A model generated the notes under the pieces. That model was given only the letters and a program-made list of their open reading frames with translations, was not told the DNA's origin and made no database searches. From Micromonospora chokoriensis (GTDB lineage Bacteria > Actinomycetota > Actinomycetes > Mycobacteriales > Micromonosporaceae), in contig NZ_JOAN01000005.1 in assembly GCF_000718555.1 (NCBI RefSeq), positions 186,001 to 250,000 on the forward strand: a stretch of DNA of 64,000 bases, written 5' to 3'. Position numbers and translations under genes: made by a program. How positions within the stretch are numbered: the stretch's first letter is position 1; each line of letters starts with the position of its first letter. Shown here in pieces: positions 33,351 through 42,646 of this stretch.

Positions 33351-33962
33351 CTAGTCCCGCCCAGGCGGTACGAAACGAGTTCCGGGAACTGGCCCAGAGG
33401 ATGCCTGGGCACGCAGCGTTGTGCGGGCCTGCATGAGTGCGAAGCCGAGCAGATTCAACCCGCGCCACTGTAAGGGGTCGACGGCGTGTGGATGCTGGAC
33501 CGCTAAGCCGATCCCCCACACCCGGTCGACCGGGCTGGCCTCCACAAGCACCCGCTCACCGGTGCCGAGCAGAAACTCGCGTAGCTCCTCGTGCTGGTCG
33601 AACTTCGCCACTGCGCCCGCCACCACGATGTCAAAGCGGTGATGCTCCCAAACCTGCTCGTCGAACCCTTCCACCTGCCGGCCGAGCGTCTTCGCCGCAT
33701 GAGGGTGCGCCACCGCCAGAATCTTCGCGGCTACCGCCTCGTCCCCGAACAAGACGGCCTTACGCCACATCATGTAGTGCTCAGCAGTGAGGAACTCCAG
33801 CCCATCGGCGCTGAAGGGTGCTGGCCACCATTGGCTCAAGCAACCAGCCCCAGCGCTGCCGTCGCACTGTGGCTGGTGACCCCAGAAGAACAGAAACTTC
33901 GCCCGGGAACCCCCACGCACCGCGTCGGTCAGCCCTGCGACGCTGCGAACCAATGCGACCAT
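33351..33962 (-). CDS. NADAR-domain protein (YbiA-like)
   Basis: Protein of 203 aa. LSQWWPAPFSADGLEFLTAE, HYMMWRKAVLFGD, AKTLGRQV and LVEASPVDRVWGIGL are the conserved blocks of NADAR/YbiA N-glycosidases. Known members hydrolyse ribose-phosphate-linked riboflavin intermediates or remove ADP-ribose from guanine bases. Here it stands alone, so either detoxification or reversal of ADP-ribosylation is possible. The C-terminal ~25 aa are an extra tail. Confidence 0.85.
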   Translation of the reverse strand: MVALVRSVAGLTDAVRGGSRAKFLFFWGHQPQCDGSAGAGCLSQWWPAPFSADGLEFLTAEHYMMWRKAVLFGDEAVAAKILAVAHPHAAKTLGRQVEGFDEQVWEHHRFDIVVAGAVAKFDQHEELREFLLGTGERVLVEASPVDRVWGIGLAVQHPHAVDPLQWRGLNLLGFALMQARTTLRAQASSGPVPGTRFVPPGRD

Positions 33963-34091
33963 GCGGTCCAGTTTGCCGCGCTGCCGGCCAGCACCGCATC
34001 GCCATTACCACCAACACCGAATGCCCGCCGCCCGCCGGGCACTCGGCGACGAACCAGGGGTAGGAGCGTCCAGGTCGTCGCTAATCCGACT

Positions 34092-35453
34092 TCACCGGGA
34101 TCGACGGACAGCCAGCCCTGAGGATGGATCGGCCGGTAACCAGAACGGGTCCGACACAGAGGTTCTCGGTCGCGGCGGGTTGGGGAACGCCCTAGCCGAC
34201 GGGCCCCTGTGTGCAGGATCAATGGACGCGTCCTGCCCTTGCAGCAGCGCACGGACGAGATCCTGCACGACGTCGTCGTCTCTCAAAGCGGGACGCCAGC
34301 GCTCCGCAGCGCGGAAGACGAGGGAACCGGCGGGCCGCTGCAGCACTCCCTCGTCCTTGACGAACAGGTCACGGCGCTGCAGGGCAGCCGAAAGCCCTTT
34401 GTGAAGCGTGGCCGCCATGATTGGAAGCTCCGAGTTGAGGCGTGAAATCTGCTGGAGGTGCCGCTCCCCCGGCTCACCCTTGCCGAGGGATCGCAGCCAG
34501 CGGAGGACCTCTGTCAGTTCGGCAACGGTGTCGCGGGCTGGGCCAACCGGAGGGGTGGCACGCAGGTCAGCAGCCGCAATGGCTGCCTGACGCCAGCCGC
34601 CAATCATCGTCGGGTCGCCGGTGCTGGATAGGACATGCACCGCCAAGCCGAGTTGAGTCCCGAGCTGCAGGTGAACACTCGTCAATTCGCTTGGGTTTTG
34701 CCACATCCAGGTTCGCGCTGCGCTGACGGCTGCGACCGCGTCGCCTGGTGTGCTGACGGGCGGCGCGGGATTCAACGGGGGCCTGGCGACGTCGAGTCCG
34801 TGTAGTCGGGGTTGCCCGCGGCCCAAGGCGATCAGCTCACGGGCGACCGCGCTCAAGCGGCTGTTGGCGGTCCACCTGGCGGCTTCTGCCGCCGGCCGGC
34901 AAATCTCGGTGAGATGGCCCCGCCTTTGGTCAAGCCAGCCCGGCAGCGCAATGTCGATCATTATGGTGGCCGAGGTGAGCCTCGCGATGTCGGCGAGGCC
35001 AGCTTGGACGCCACCACCTGCTCGAACCGCGAGCCCTTCCGGAGTACGAGGTGTCTGCCCTGGCGGAACGTGACTGGCGAGGATGTCACCGATCACGCCG
35101 ATGGCGTCGACGGCCCGACGCAGCGAACGCGCCGGTCCGGCGACCGCGGTGGCGGGAGAGGCCGGGAACTGCCGATCCACGACCGCGGCGGCATGCAGCC
35201 CCACGTAGAGCTGGGTCAAGCTCTGCCCATGTCTGGCCAGAATGGCCGTGGCACGGGCTCGATCTGGTGCCTCCGCTACCGGACGGCCACCAACCAGCAG
35301 CGCCGTTGCTCGAGCCAACTGCGTGTAGATGGCAGACCTGGCAATAACGGTGGCGTTGATGTCGGCCGCGGCCAGGGCACGGCTCCGACCCATCGCGGTA
35401 GACGCGGTACGTAAGGCCTGGTGCGCCTCGTTGTACCACTGGCCGATGGTCAT
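34092..35453 (-). CDS. Hypothetical helical protein, distal gene of the Tad operon
   Basis: Protein of 453 aa, strongly alpha-helical and Ala-rich, beginning MTIGQWYNEAHQALRTASTA. No signal peptide, membrane segment or recognised domain. ATG 35453 overlaps the preceding stop (ATGA). It is the last gene of the leftward series that starts with the Tad lipoprotein, so a role in pilus biology or its control is possible but unproven. Confidence 0.6.
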   Translation of the reverse strand: MTIGQWYNEAHQALRTASTAMGRSRALAAADINATVIARSAIYTQLARATALLVGGRPVAEAPDRARATAILARHGQSLTQLYVGLHAAAVVDRQFPASPATAVAGPARSLRRAVDAIGVIGDILASHVPPGQTPRTPEGLAVRAGGGVQAGLADIARLTSATIMIDIALPGWLDQRRGHLTEICRPAAEAARWTANSRLSAVARELIALGRGQPRLHGLDVARPPLNPAPPVSTPGDAVAAVSAARTWMWQNPSELTSVHLQLGTQLGLAVHVLSSTGDPTMIGGWRQAAIAAADLRATPPVGPARDTVAELTEVLRWLRSLGKGEPGERHLQQISRLNSELPIMAATLHKGLSAALQRRDLFVKDEGVLQRPAGSLVFRAAERWRPALRDDDVVQDLVRALLQGQDASIDPAHRGPSARAFPNPPRPRTSVSDPFWLPADPSSGLAVRRSR

Positions 35454-35857
35454 ACCAGGGCCGCGACCGCGCGTCGTAGCTGTTGGGCGCCGGCGTCATG
35501 GCTGAGCCGTCGAGCCAGGTCATCGCGATCGTCGGCGGCCAGACGATCGTGGTACCGCGCGAGTTGCTCCAGCAGCGTCGTCACGGCGAGGCGGGTCCCA
35601 GCGTCATCTCGGACCGGCGCCCCAGCGTCAACAACCACGTCGTCGTGATCCGAGTAGAGCCTCGCTCGGACGTCAAGCAGCTCCAGGCCGTAACGGTCCC
35701 AAGCAAGGTCAGTGCCGGCCAGGCACTTCCACGCCTCGATCGCCAGCTGAAGAGCTCCCGCAGCGGCGGTGTCATCGACACCGTGTGCGAGTCGAGCTGT
35801 GATCTCTCGGGCTGCCTCGGCATAGGTCATGCCGTGAGCTTGGTTCGATGTCAGCAT
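35450..35857 (-). CDS. Hypothetical small protein in the Tad operon
   Basis: Protein of 135 aa, helical, beginning MLTSNQAHGMTYAEAAREIT. The pattern AAREITARLAHGVDDTAAAG followed by AIEAWKCLAGTDLAWDRYGL suggests a small helical bundle. It is coupled to the next gene by ATGA and follows the LysM-BTAD gene by 70 bases. No family recognised. Confidence 0.6.
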   Translation of the reverse strand: MLTSNQAHGMTYAEAAREITARLAHGVDDTAAAGALQLAIEAWKCLAGTDLAWDRYGLELLDVRARLYSDHDDVVVDAGAPVRDDAGTRLAVTTLLEQLARYHDRLAADDRDDLARRLSHDAGAQQLRRAVAALV

Positions 35858-35926
35858 CTGGTTCGTTCCCCTCGTGATTTGACGTATCGCGGTCAGACGG
35901 CACCCGCCCGATCCGTGCTGGTCGGT

Positions 35927-38900
35927 CTATCCGGCTCCGCTGGTCGCTGACAACAAATCTGGCAGGAGTTCGCGCAGCAGGGCATAGGTGACCGGCGTCA
36001 GGTCTTCGGGCACCTCGGCTTCTCGGGTGCGCATCAGCTCACCCAGCAGGTTGCGCAGCTCGGCGGTATGTCCCTCCGCGTGCGCGGCTCGCATGATGTC
36101 GTGCCAGGGCCCATCGTCACCGCGCTCCGGATCGGCCAGCCAGGCCCGCTGTACGGCCCACCGCGCACCCGTGGTGTCGCCCGCGTCGAGGTAGAGCTCG
36201 GCAAGTTCGTGGGCGGTGTCGACGACAGCGGAGGTGATGTGCCCCGGATAGATGTCGGACTCGGGTAGCCAGGTGAAGGGGTTGCGGGTGCCGGTGGCGT
36301 ATGCGCGGTCAGCTCCGTCGAGAGGGCCCCCTGAACCAGCTCCAACGCGGCTCGTAGGTCCTTCACGCCGGCAGGACCCCGGCTCTCGCCGCGGCTGCGC
36401 AGCCGGCGGAACAGGTGCCAGTCCAGCAAGTAGCCCGGCGTCAACCGATAGAGCCGGTCGGATCCCATCTCGGGCAGCCAGGCAGCGCCGTCGGTAGTCT
36501 CTCCCAGCCACCGGCGGGCGCGGGTGATGGCCACCCGCCGGCTGGCGTCCTTGACCTGCTGATCGGGCCACAGCGCGTCGGTGAGCTGTTCGGCCGATGC
36601 TCCCCGGCCGCCGCGTTGAGCGAGGTAGACGATGAGTTCCGCGTGGAAGCGGCGACGCTGATCGGGCACCGGGCCGGGCGCTTCGAGCGCGACTGCGCCG
36701 AGGACGCTGATCCGGGGACGGTCCCTGTCTCGCTCGCGCCAGGCTCGCAAGTCCGCATCGAGCTGCGGGTCGGCTTGGCGGCGGCGCTGGCGAATCGCGG
36801 CGGTGACCTCGCGCGGCTGGGCCGTGGTGACGGTACGAGCGTGTTCGATGCGGGGCACCGCGACGATCGGGTTTGGCGGAGTCGAGATGTCACCGGCGCC
36901 GACCGCTGCGTCGTCGGAGGTTGGCACCGTCGGTGCGGCAGGCTCGCTCGTACTGAAGAGGTCGAGCACTGAGCCGGCTGCGTCGGTGTTCTCCGTCCAC
37001 GGCTCCAGCTCCACAGCCGGCGGGGTCGGCTCGTCCGTGGCAGCCCGCGCCTGCGTCATGATCTCGACGAGCGGTTCCAGCTCTTGGACAGGTAGTCCGG
37101 CTGCGGCTCCCTCGACAACGAGGAACGGCAGAGCGAGGCGCAGCAGCCCGTCCTCGCCGATGGTGGCGGTGTTCGGGCCAGCAGCGGCGGGGACCCTGGT
37201 GGCGCTGGCCACTGCGACCGCGGACCGTCCGGCCTCCCGCAACTCCTTCCCCAGCTCATCGAGCACGCTGATGTCGTCCGCATCCGGATCGGCGACGAGC
37301 AGCACCTGAGGCGCCCAGGCTTCGCCGACGTCGAATATGCGGCCGGCCAACGTGTCGGCTGCTCCCGTTGCCCTGAGGGCGGCTGCCACGGCTGCGGCGC
37401 GGCGCCGAAGTCGCGTGGCAGCCTCACCTACCGAGGAGACCGCGCGTACCCGGTCCGGGTTGAGGGCGATGAGCAATTCCGTCTCCAGCACCGGAAAACC
37501 GCTAACGATGACCTCGACCTCGTCGGACCAGGCGTTGCAGGCCAACTCGCAAGCGAGGTAGCGCAGCAGGGCGAGGGCTCGTTCACTGTCGCCGGCGATG
37601 GTGAGGCTGCCGAGACGTTCGAGGTCGATCAGTAGGTGTCGACCGGGCTGCGATCCGATGGCGACGAGAGTGGGCAACGGGGCGAGCTGCTCGTTGACGG
37701 GCGGGATGATGGCGTCGCCAGGCAGGGTCCACTCCCTGCGACCGACGATCCACGGTGCGGGCGGTTGTGCGCTGGGCTCGCTGAGCACCACCGTGACGTC
37801 GCGGTCGACAATCCAGGCGGCGGTGATATCCGGCAACGGCTGTTCCCGCCCCGCCAGCGCTGCGGCGAGGCTGCGGAGGGCGAGGTCGAGCCGGTCGACG
37901 TCTGCGGGTTGCTCGGCCACCCGCAGGGCTCGCTCCGTGGCGCCACCTCGAGGGTGCGGCAGCCGACGGCCGGGCCGGCGGTGCTGGCGTTGGCGGCGTC
38001 GGCGACGTAACACGGTGGCGAGCAGCAGTGCGGAAAGCAAACCTGCGCCGGCCAACGAACCCAGGACGACCGCCTCGTCGACGTCGCCGTCGTCGGCCGA
38101 GTCGGTGGGCTCGTTCAGTGCGGAAGGGTCTGCAGTCACTCCCGCTGTCGTCGACGGTACGGGCGTCTTGGACGGGCTAGCCGAGGCGCTTGGCGCATCG
38201 GCAGGGGATGGGGAGGACTCCAGCGACGGCGAAGCTGTTGCGCTGGGCTGATTGCCGCCGGTGCCCGGTGGGCGGGGCGCGGTTGGCTGATCGTCGGCTT
38301 CCGGTGCGCTGGGGGCCGGTTGGGTGCGGTCGTCGGCCACGAGCTGACCCTGGGCGTGATCGGCAGGACCACGATCGCGGGCGTCGCCCGGCAGGGTGAC
38401 GTGCCAGCCGCGCTCGATGTGGTTCGGGAATCGGTTGTCGCGTCGTTCGAGATCCGGGTCCATAGCTGCGATCTCGGCGTAACGGTCGGGGTCACCGAGA
38501 AAGCGTTGAGCGACACCGGCTAGCCAGTCGCCGCGGGCCACCTCATAGACCAGCGTCCCGGCCGTCGCAGCTGGTGCCAGCTGCGTCGTGGTGGTTGCTG
38601 CCAGGGAGACGTCGACCGGGATCCGCAGTTTCCAGCCGGCGTACACCCGGGTGTTGCCTGGCTGGAGGCTCCGCCCGTCGGGTTGCGCAAGGCCGTGGTT
38701 GGTCTCGGCTAGGCGCTGCCAGGGGACGTTGTACCGCTCCGCGATGTCGAGCAGGCTCTCGCCGCGCTCCACTGGATGCTCAAGGTAGCCGGGAGCGTCC
38801 GGGCCTTTTGCTGGTACGGCTCTGCTCGGTGCTACCTGCTCAGGGTTCGCATGCTCGGGTGCGACCGAGGGAGGGCTGGCGATGGCGGCGGGCACTGATG

Positions 38901-39360
38901 CCGATGCCAAAGCCGGAGCGGCGAGCGCACCGAGGATCGCGGCGACCAGCGCGGCTGCGGCACGCTGCTGCAGTCGCATGCCGGGGATACGAGCCGTGTT
39001 GCGCGGGACTCGACCGCGCCGACGCCCGTGCAGTTGGGCGATGGTCTCCACGACCAGGGCGACCAGAAAAGTGACCCAGGCCCACGCGGCCAGCACGACG
39101 GCAACCCAACCGATCAGCGCCAGCGTCTGCAGGAAGAGGTCTCCATCGTCCTGGCTGCTGATGGCGTGCCAGACCTGGGTGGCTGCTGCGCTCGGATCTT
39201 CGACCAGGTTGGTGAACCACGCTCCCAAGCCGGGCAGTGGGTTGCCGGCGGCCCAGATGAGGAGAACCGGCAGTGCGACGATCAGCGCGACCACGGCGAG
39301 GGCGCCGAGGCCGTCGAGCGCCTGCCTGCCCCGACCGGTCGTCGGTACGGTCCGTGCCAC
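35927..39360 (-). pseudogene. LysM and BTAD domain membrane protein, interrupted by a frameshift
   Basis: The first frame runs from GTG 39360 (AAGGAGC upstream) to about 36331, ~1010 codons. It has membrane segments near 17-38, 78-105 and 133-156, LysM-like repeats near 195-245 and 270-320, a Pro/Ser/Ala-rich linker, another membrane segment near 437-457, a receptor-like domain, and the winged-helix start of a BTAD domain. At a run of five C (36327-36331, five G in the mRNA) the protein continues in another frame with AYATGTRNPFTWLPESDIYP and the TPR-like remainder to 35927 (~133 codons). One added G would restore a ~1143 aa protein. Either a mutation, a sequencing slip, or a real slippage site. 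The gene follows the TadG-like gene and probably senses the cell wall for pilus control. Confidence 0.7.
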
Positions 39361-39380
39361 GGTTGCTCCTTCCCGGTCTG

Positions 39381-39800
39381 TTATTGAGCGATGAGGGTCG
39401 CGGTGGCCCGGCCGGTCACCGTGGTGCCCGCTCCCCCACCGAACAGGTCGAGCAGGATCGGGTTATAGGTGACAGTGACGGTGACGGTGAGCTGTTGGAC
39501 GCCGTCTACAGCAACGGTGCCCGTGACGCCGTCCAGATCATCGAGGTACGCCTGGACGGCGGTGGCGGCAATCGAGGCGTCGATCTCCTTGGCGCCACCG
39601 TCGATGGCCTGTCCCGCCTTGATCGCCTGTCCGCCAGCCCGGGCCGCCTCGGCCGCGATGTTGTCCGCACGTTGGTACGCGCGCACCTTGGCACCACCGT
39701 CGACGACCAGGCCGATCAAGGCGAGGAAGGCTGGCGCGAGAACGGCGAACCAGATCGTGACCCGACCGTCGTCGCCCAAGCGGGGCCTGCACGGCGTCAC
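39381..39800 (-). CDS. TadG-like pseudopilin/assembly protein
   Basis: Protein of 139 aa from GTG 39800, overlapping the previous stop. The N-terminal hydrophobic helix VTIWFAVLAPAFLALIGLVV follows DDGR, as in TadE/TadG proteins, but the Glu at +5 is missing. The rest is a periplasmic-type domain with repeated Thr/Val strands. Third of three consecutive Tad minor pilin-type proteins. Confidence 0.75.
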   Translation of the reverse strand: MTPCRPRLGDDGRVTIWFAVLAPAFLALIGLVVDGGAKVRAYQRADNIAAEAARAGGQAIKAGQAIDGGAKEIDASIAATAVQAYLDDLDGVTGTVAVDGVQQLTVTVTVTYNPILLDLFGGGAGTTVTGRATATLIAQ

Positions 39801-40231
39801 TGCCGGCTCCGGTACGTGTCCAGCGGGCTGGTGAAGGAAGCAGCCAGCGGCACGGTGCCGGGCATCCCGGGCAGCGCGACGTCGGAGAAGGTAGCGGTGC
39901 AGCTAACTGTGGCGGTAACGGTGGCGGGTTGGCCGACCGGAACACCGAAGCCTGCGGTGGAAACGGTGACGTCCAAGTCAGTGCAGCTCAGCCCCTGGGC
40001 GTCGAGGGTGGAGTTGGCAGCGGCCAGCGCCTGCGCGTTCGCCTCACTGCCGGTACGGGCCAGGGACGCCGTACGGGCGGCGTCGTAGGCCGCCGCTTCG
40101 AGCGCTTGTCGGGCTAGGTTCACCCGACCACCGATGACGGCACCGGCGAACAACGCCAGGATGGCCGGTGCCACCACCGCCATCTCGATGCTCGCCGAGC
40201 CGCGCTGATCGCGGATCCACCAGGTGCTCAT
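39797..40231 (-). CDS. TadE-like minor pilin, second copy
   Basis: Protein of 144 aa. RDQRGSASIEMAVVAPAILA is the TadE pattern, including Glu at +5. Two Cys (SCTD, SCTAT) may form a disulfide outside the membrane. ATG 40231 overlaps the previous stop. Processing would need a prepilin peptidase, which is not in the window. Confidence 0.8.
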   Translation of the reverse strand: MSTWWIRDQRGSASIEMAVVAPAILALFAGAVIGGRVNLARQALEAAAYDAARTASLARTGSEANAQALAAANSTLDAQGLSCTDLDVTVSTAGFGVPVGQPATVTATVSCTATFSDVALPGMPGTVPLAASFTSPLDTYRSRQ

Positions 40232-40656
40232 GGCGTGGTGAGCCGCTCGACGGGTCCATGGGCGGACTTGCTGATGGTCCAGGTCAGCCCTGGTAACACC
40301 GTGATCGCCTGGCCGGTAACGGTCACTCGCGCCTCGGTCGCGGTGCGGACAACGGTGACCTGCTGGTTCTCCAGGCCGGCTCCCGCTGCCGATAGGAAGT
40401 TGGTGGCGCGGGTCTCTCCCGCTGCGGCTGAGGACTGATAGCCCCGCGCGGCGTTGACCCCCTGTGTCGCCGCACCCAGCGCGATGGACTGGGCAAAGAA
40501 AATCAGCCCGGTCTGGATGACGGCGAAGGTCAGCAGGATCATCGGCAGCGCGATGATGGCGAACTCCACCGGCGAGCTGCCACGCTCGCTGAGCCAGGGA
40601 CCCGTCTGCCCGCGTCCGGTCGGGCACGGGCAGACGGTGGGCTGCCTCCGGGTCAC
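40228..40656 (-). CDS. TadE-like minor pilin, first copy
   Basis: Protein of 142 aa from GTG 40656, overlapping the Flp-like gene stop. SERGSSPVEFAIIALPMILL carries the RG(S) cleavage-like site and Glu +5 before the hydrophobic helix. The rest is a small extracytoplasmic domain. Expected to join the Tad pilus as a pseudopilin. Confidence 0.8.
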   Translation of the reverse strand: MTRRQPTVCPCPTGRGQTGPWLSERGSSPVEFAIIALPMILLTFAVIQTGLIFFAQSIALGAATQGVNAARGYQSSAAAGETRATNFLSAAGAGLENQQVTVVRTATEARVTVTGQAITVLPGLTWTISKSAHGPVERLTTP

Positions 40657-40853
40657 GGCTGGGTCGGGATGAGGGCGACCCAGCCGTTGGCGACGGCGAC
40701 GATCGCACCGGCGACGACCACCGCGCCGGCGACGAGGATCGCGGTGATGACGGCGGTACCGACTGGGCTGTCGCCGCGGTCGGCCTGGGTCGGATCGGTC
40801 AGGTCCTGCCAGCGAGTCGCCAGGTAGGCGACGACGCCGTGGATGGTGAGCAT
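40653..40853 (-). CDS. Flp-like pilin subunit
   Basis: Protein of 66 aa with AAGGAA upstream of ATG 40853. ADRGDSPVGTAVITAILVAG and the following hydrophobic helix match actinobacterial Flp-type pilins in size and position (between TadC and TadE). The Glu +5 of classical Flp is replaced (SPVGTAV), so cleavage or assembly may differ. Likely the major pilus subunit. Confidence 0.7.
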   Translation of the reverse strand: MLTIHGVVAYLATRWQDLTDPTQADRGDSPVGTAVITAILVAGAVVVAGAIVAVANGWVALIPTQP

Positions 40854-40886
40854 GGCGGGTTCCTTCCGTGAGGGATGGTGCCGGGA

Positions 40887-41744
40887 TCAGCGGACGAACA
40901 GTCGGGCCATGAACGGGTAGCCGATCAGGACGAGGAGCACGAGGATCAGCGCCGCAGCGGGGATGTCGAGCTTGTTGGTACGCAGCTCGGCCTGGGCGAG
41001 AGCCTCGGTGCGGATCCGGTCTCGCATCGAGTCGGCGCGGGCGCGGAGCGTCTGATGAACGTTGGCCCCTTCGCTGCCGGCGGTGCGCATGATGTCCGCC
41101 AGGTCACCCAGCTCGATGACCTCAATGTCGCGGGCGAGGACCTTCAGCTCATCCCACGGCGGTCGCAGTTGCAGCTGGGCGCTGAGCAGAGCTTCTCGGA
41201 TGCGGGCGAAGACCCAGCCGTGGCAGACACTGGCCGCGCGGTCTAGCGACTCCACCGGGCCATGACCACCAAGAACCTGATGTGCGGCGAGGTCGAGGTA
41301 GGTACACATGGCCCGGGTGAACTCGGCCCGTGCGACACCGGCCTTGGACACGACCTCTCGGTGGGCCAGTACCGCGCCGGCAAGGGCGGCGGCGATCGTC
41401 GCGCCCACGGGGATGAACACCGGGATTGGCAGCGTCAGCACCGCAACGGTGACGGTGATCAGGGCGGGCAGAACCAGGCAGAACAGCGCCGACAGCCCCA
41501 GGGTGAGGAAGTACTGGTCGGTGCTTCGGCCCAGCAGCCGCAGGTCGGCGTGAGGCACTGCGAACCGCCGCCGGAACCAACTGATACCGGCCGGGGTTGT
41601 GCTCGCGGCGCTCAGCGGGTGTAGCCGTCGAAGCGCGGGACCCAGCGCCGGCGGGGCTGGAATCAGCTGTACGACCAGCAGGAACACCCCAAGCCCCACC
41701 ATCGCGCCGGCGAGGACCATGACGCTGACGTAGCTGTTGTTCAT
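40887..41744 (-). CDS. tadC: TadC-like inner-membrane platform protein
   Basis: Protein of 285 aa of the type II secretion GspF family. N-terminal membrane segment (VLAGAMVGLGVFLLVVQLIP), two central ones (~95-140), then the F domain (AREFTRAMCTYLDLAAHQVL-like helix bundle, DLADIMRTAGSEGANVHQTL) and a C-terminal segment. ATG 41744 overlaps the TadB stop (ATGA). Partner of TadB in the assembly platform. Confidence 0.85.
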   Translation of the reverse strand: MNNSYVSVMVLAGAMVGLGVFLLVVQLIPAPPALGPALRRLHPLSAASTTPAGISWFRRRFAVPHADLRLLGRSTDQYFLTLGLSALFCLVLPALITVTVAVLTLPIPVFIPVGATIAAALAGAVLAHREVVSKAGVARAEFTRAMCTYLDLAAHQVLGGHGPVESLDRAASVCHGWVFARIREALLSAQLQLRPPWDELKVLARDIEVIELGDLADIMRTAGSEGANVHQTLRARADSMRDRIRTEALAQAELRTNKLDIPAAALILVLLVLIGYPFMARLFVR

Positions 41745-42646
41745 GCTGTCACCGCCAACGTCTGCACCTCGACCGGTGGTAGTAGCCGTTCCCGCTTGGG
41801 CGGCAGGCTGAGCTTGCGTACCGAGGTCATGAGCACGACGTACAGGCCGGCGAGGAAGAGCAGCACGAGCTGCCCGAGCACGCTGCCGTACGGCTGCAGA
41901 TAGTGCGGGTTGATCACCCCGTAGGCCAGCAGCAGGATGGTCATGCCGGTCAGGAACCGAACGGCGAAGCGTGGACCCTCGCGTTTCGCATCCACCGTCG
42001 AGCGCATCTCGATCTCGGCGGCGATAGACCGGCTGATCCCGGTCAGCACCTCGTGCAGGCCCTCACCGCGGTCGGTGACGTGAAGCATGAGCGGGGCGAT
42101 GACCTGGTCGGCGGTGTAGTCGTTGAGGTCGTCGGCCATCTGCTGAAGGGCGGCGATGGGGTCGGCGCTGCCCTGCAGACGTGCCGCCAGGTCGCGGACC
42201 TCCTGCTCGATGAGCTGCGGTGCCGTCGCGGCGGTGGCGACTACGGCCTGCTGCAGACCGATTCCCCGAGCGACGATGTCGGCCAACCGGCGGGTCCAGG
42301 CTTCCACGGCCTCGAGCCGGGCGATCGCCTGCTTCTCCGCGCGACCTGCAGCGAACAGCCACGGTATCCCGGGAACGGCAATGCCAATGATCATCCCGGC
42401 GGACGGCCAGCCGGTCAGCAGCCAGGTCAGGGCACCGGCTCCGATCGCCGTACCCATCCTGATCTGGTGGGCCCGGTGCTCCCGACGAGTACGTCCGGGC
42501 CCGCTCCACCAGCGGCGGGCCTGCTGCTGCAATGCAGACGGAGGCCGTGGCGGACGGGTGGTCCCCACGACTCCGAAAACACCGACGACCGCACCGGTGA
42601 CGGCGAGCATGCCCGCCAACACAGAGGCGAGATCAAGGAGGCTCAT
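41741..42646 (-). CDS. tadB: TadB-like inner-membrane platform protein
   Basis: Protein of 301 aa from ATG 42646 (overlaps the TadA stop, ATGA). N-terminal membrane segment, two close segments near 75-115, the GspF-type cytoplasmic bundle (LEAVEAWTRRLADIVARGIG ... GEGLHEVLTGISRSIAAE) and one or two C-terminal segments. Works with TadC and the TadA motor. Confidence 0.85.
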   Translation of the reverse strand: MSLLDLASVLAGMLAVTGAVVGVFGVVGTTRPPRPPSALQQQARRWWSGPGRTRREHRAHQIRMGTAIGAGALTWLLTGWPSAGMIIGIAVPGIPWLFAAGRAEKQAIARLEAVEAWTRRLADIVARGIGLQQAVVATAATAPQLIEQEVRDLAARLQGSADPIAALQQMADDLNDYTADQVIAPLMLHVTDRGEGLHEVLTGISRSIAAEIEMRSTVDAKREGPRFAVRFLTGMTILLLAYGVINPHYLQPYGSVLGQLVLLFLAGLYVVLMTSVRKLSLPPKRERLLPPVEVQTLAVTA

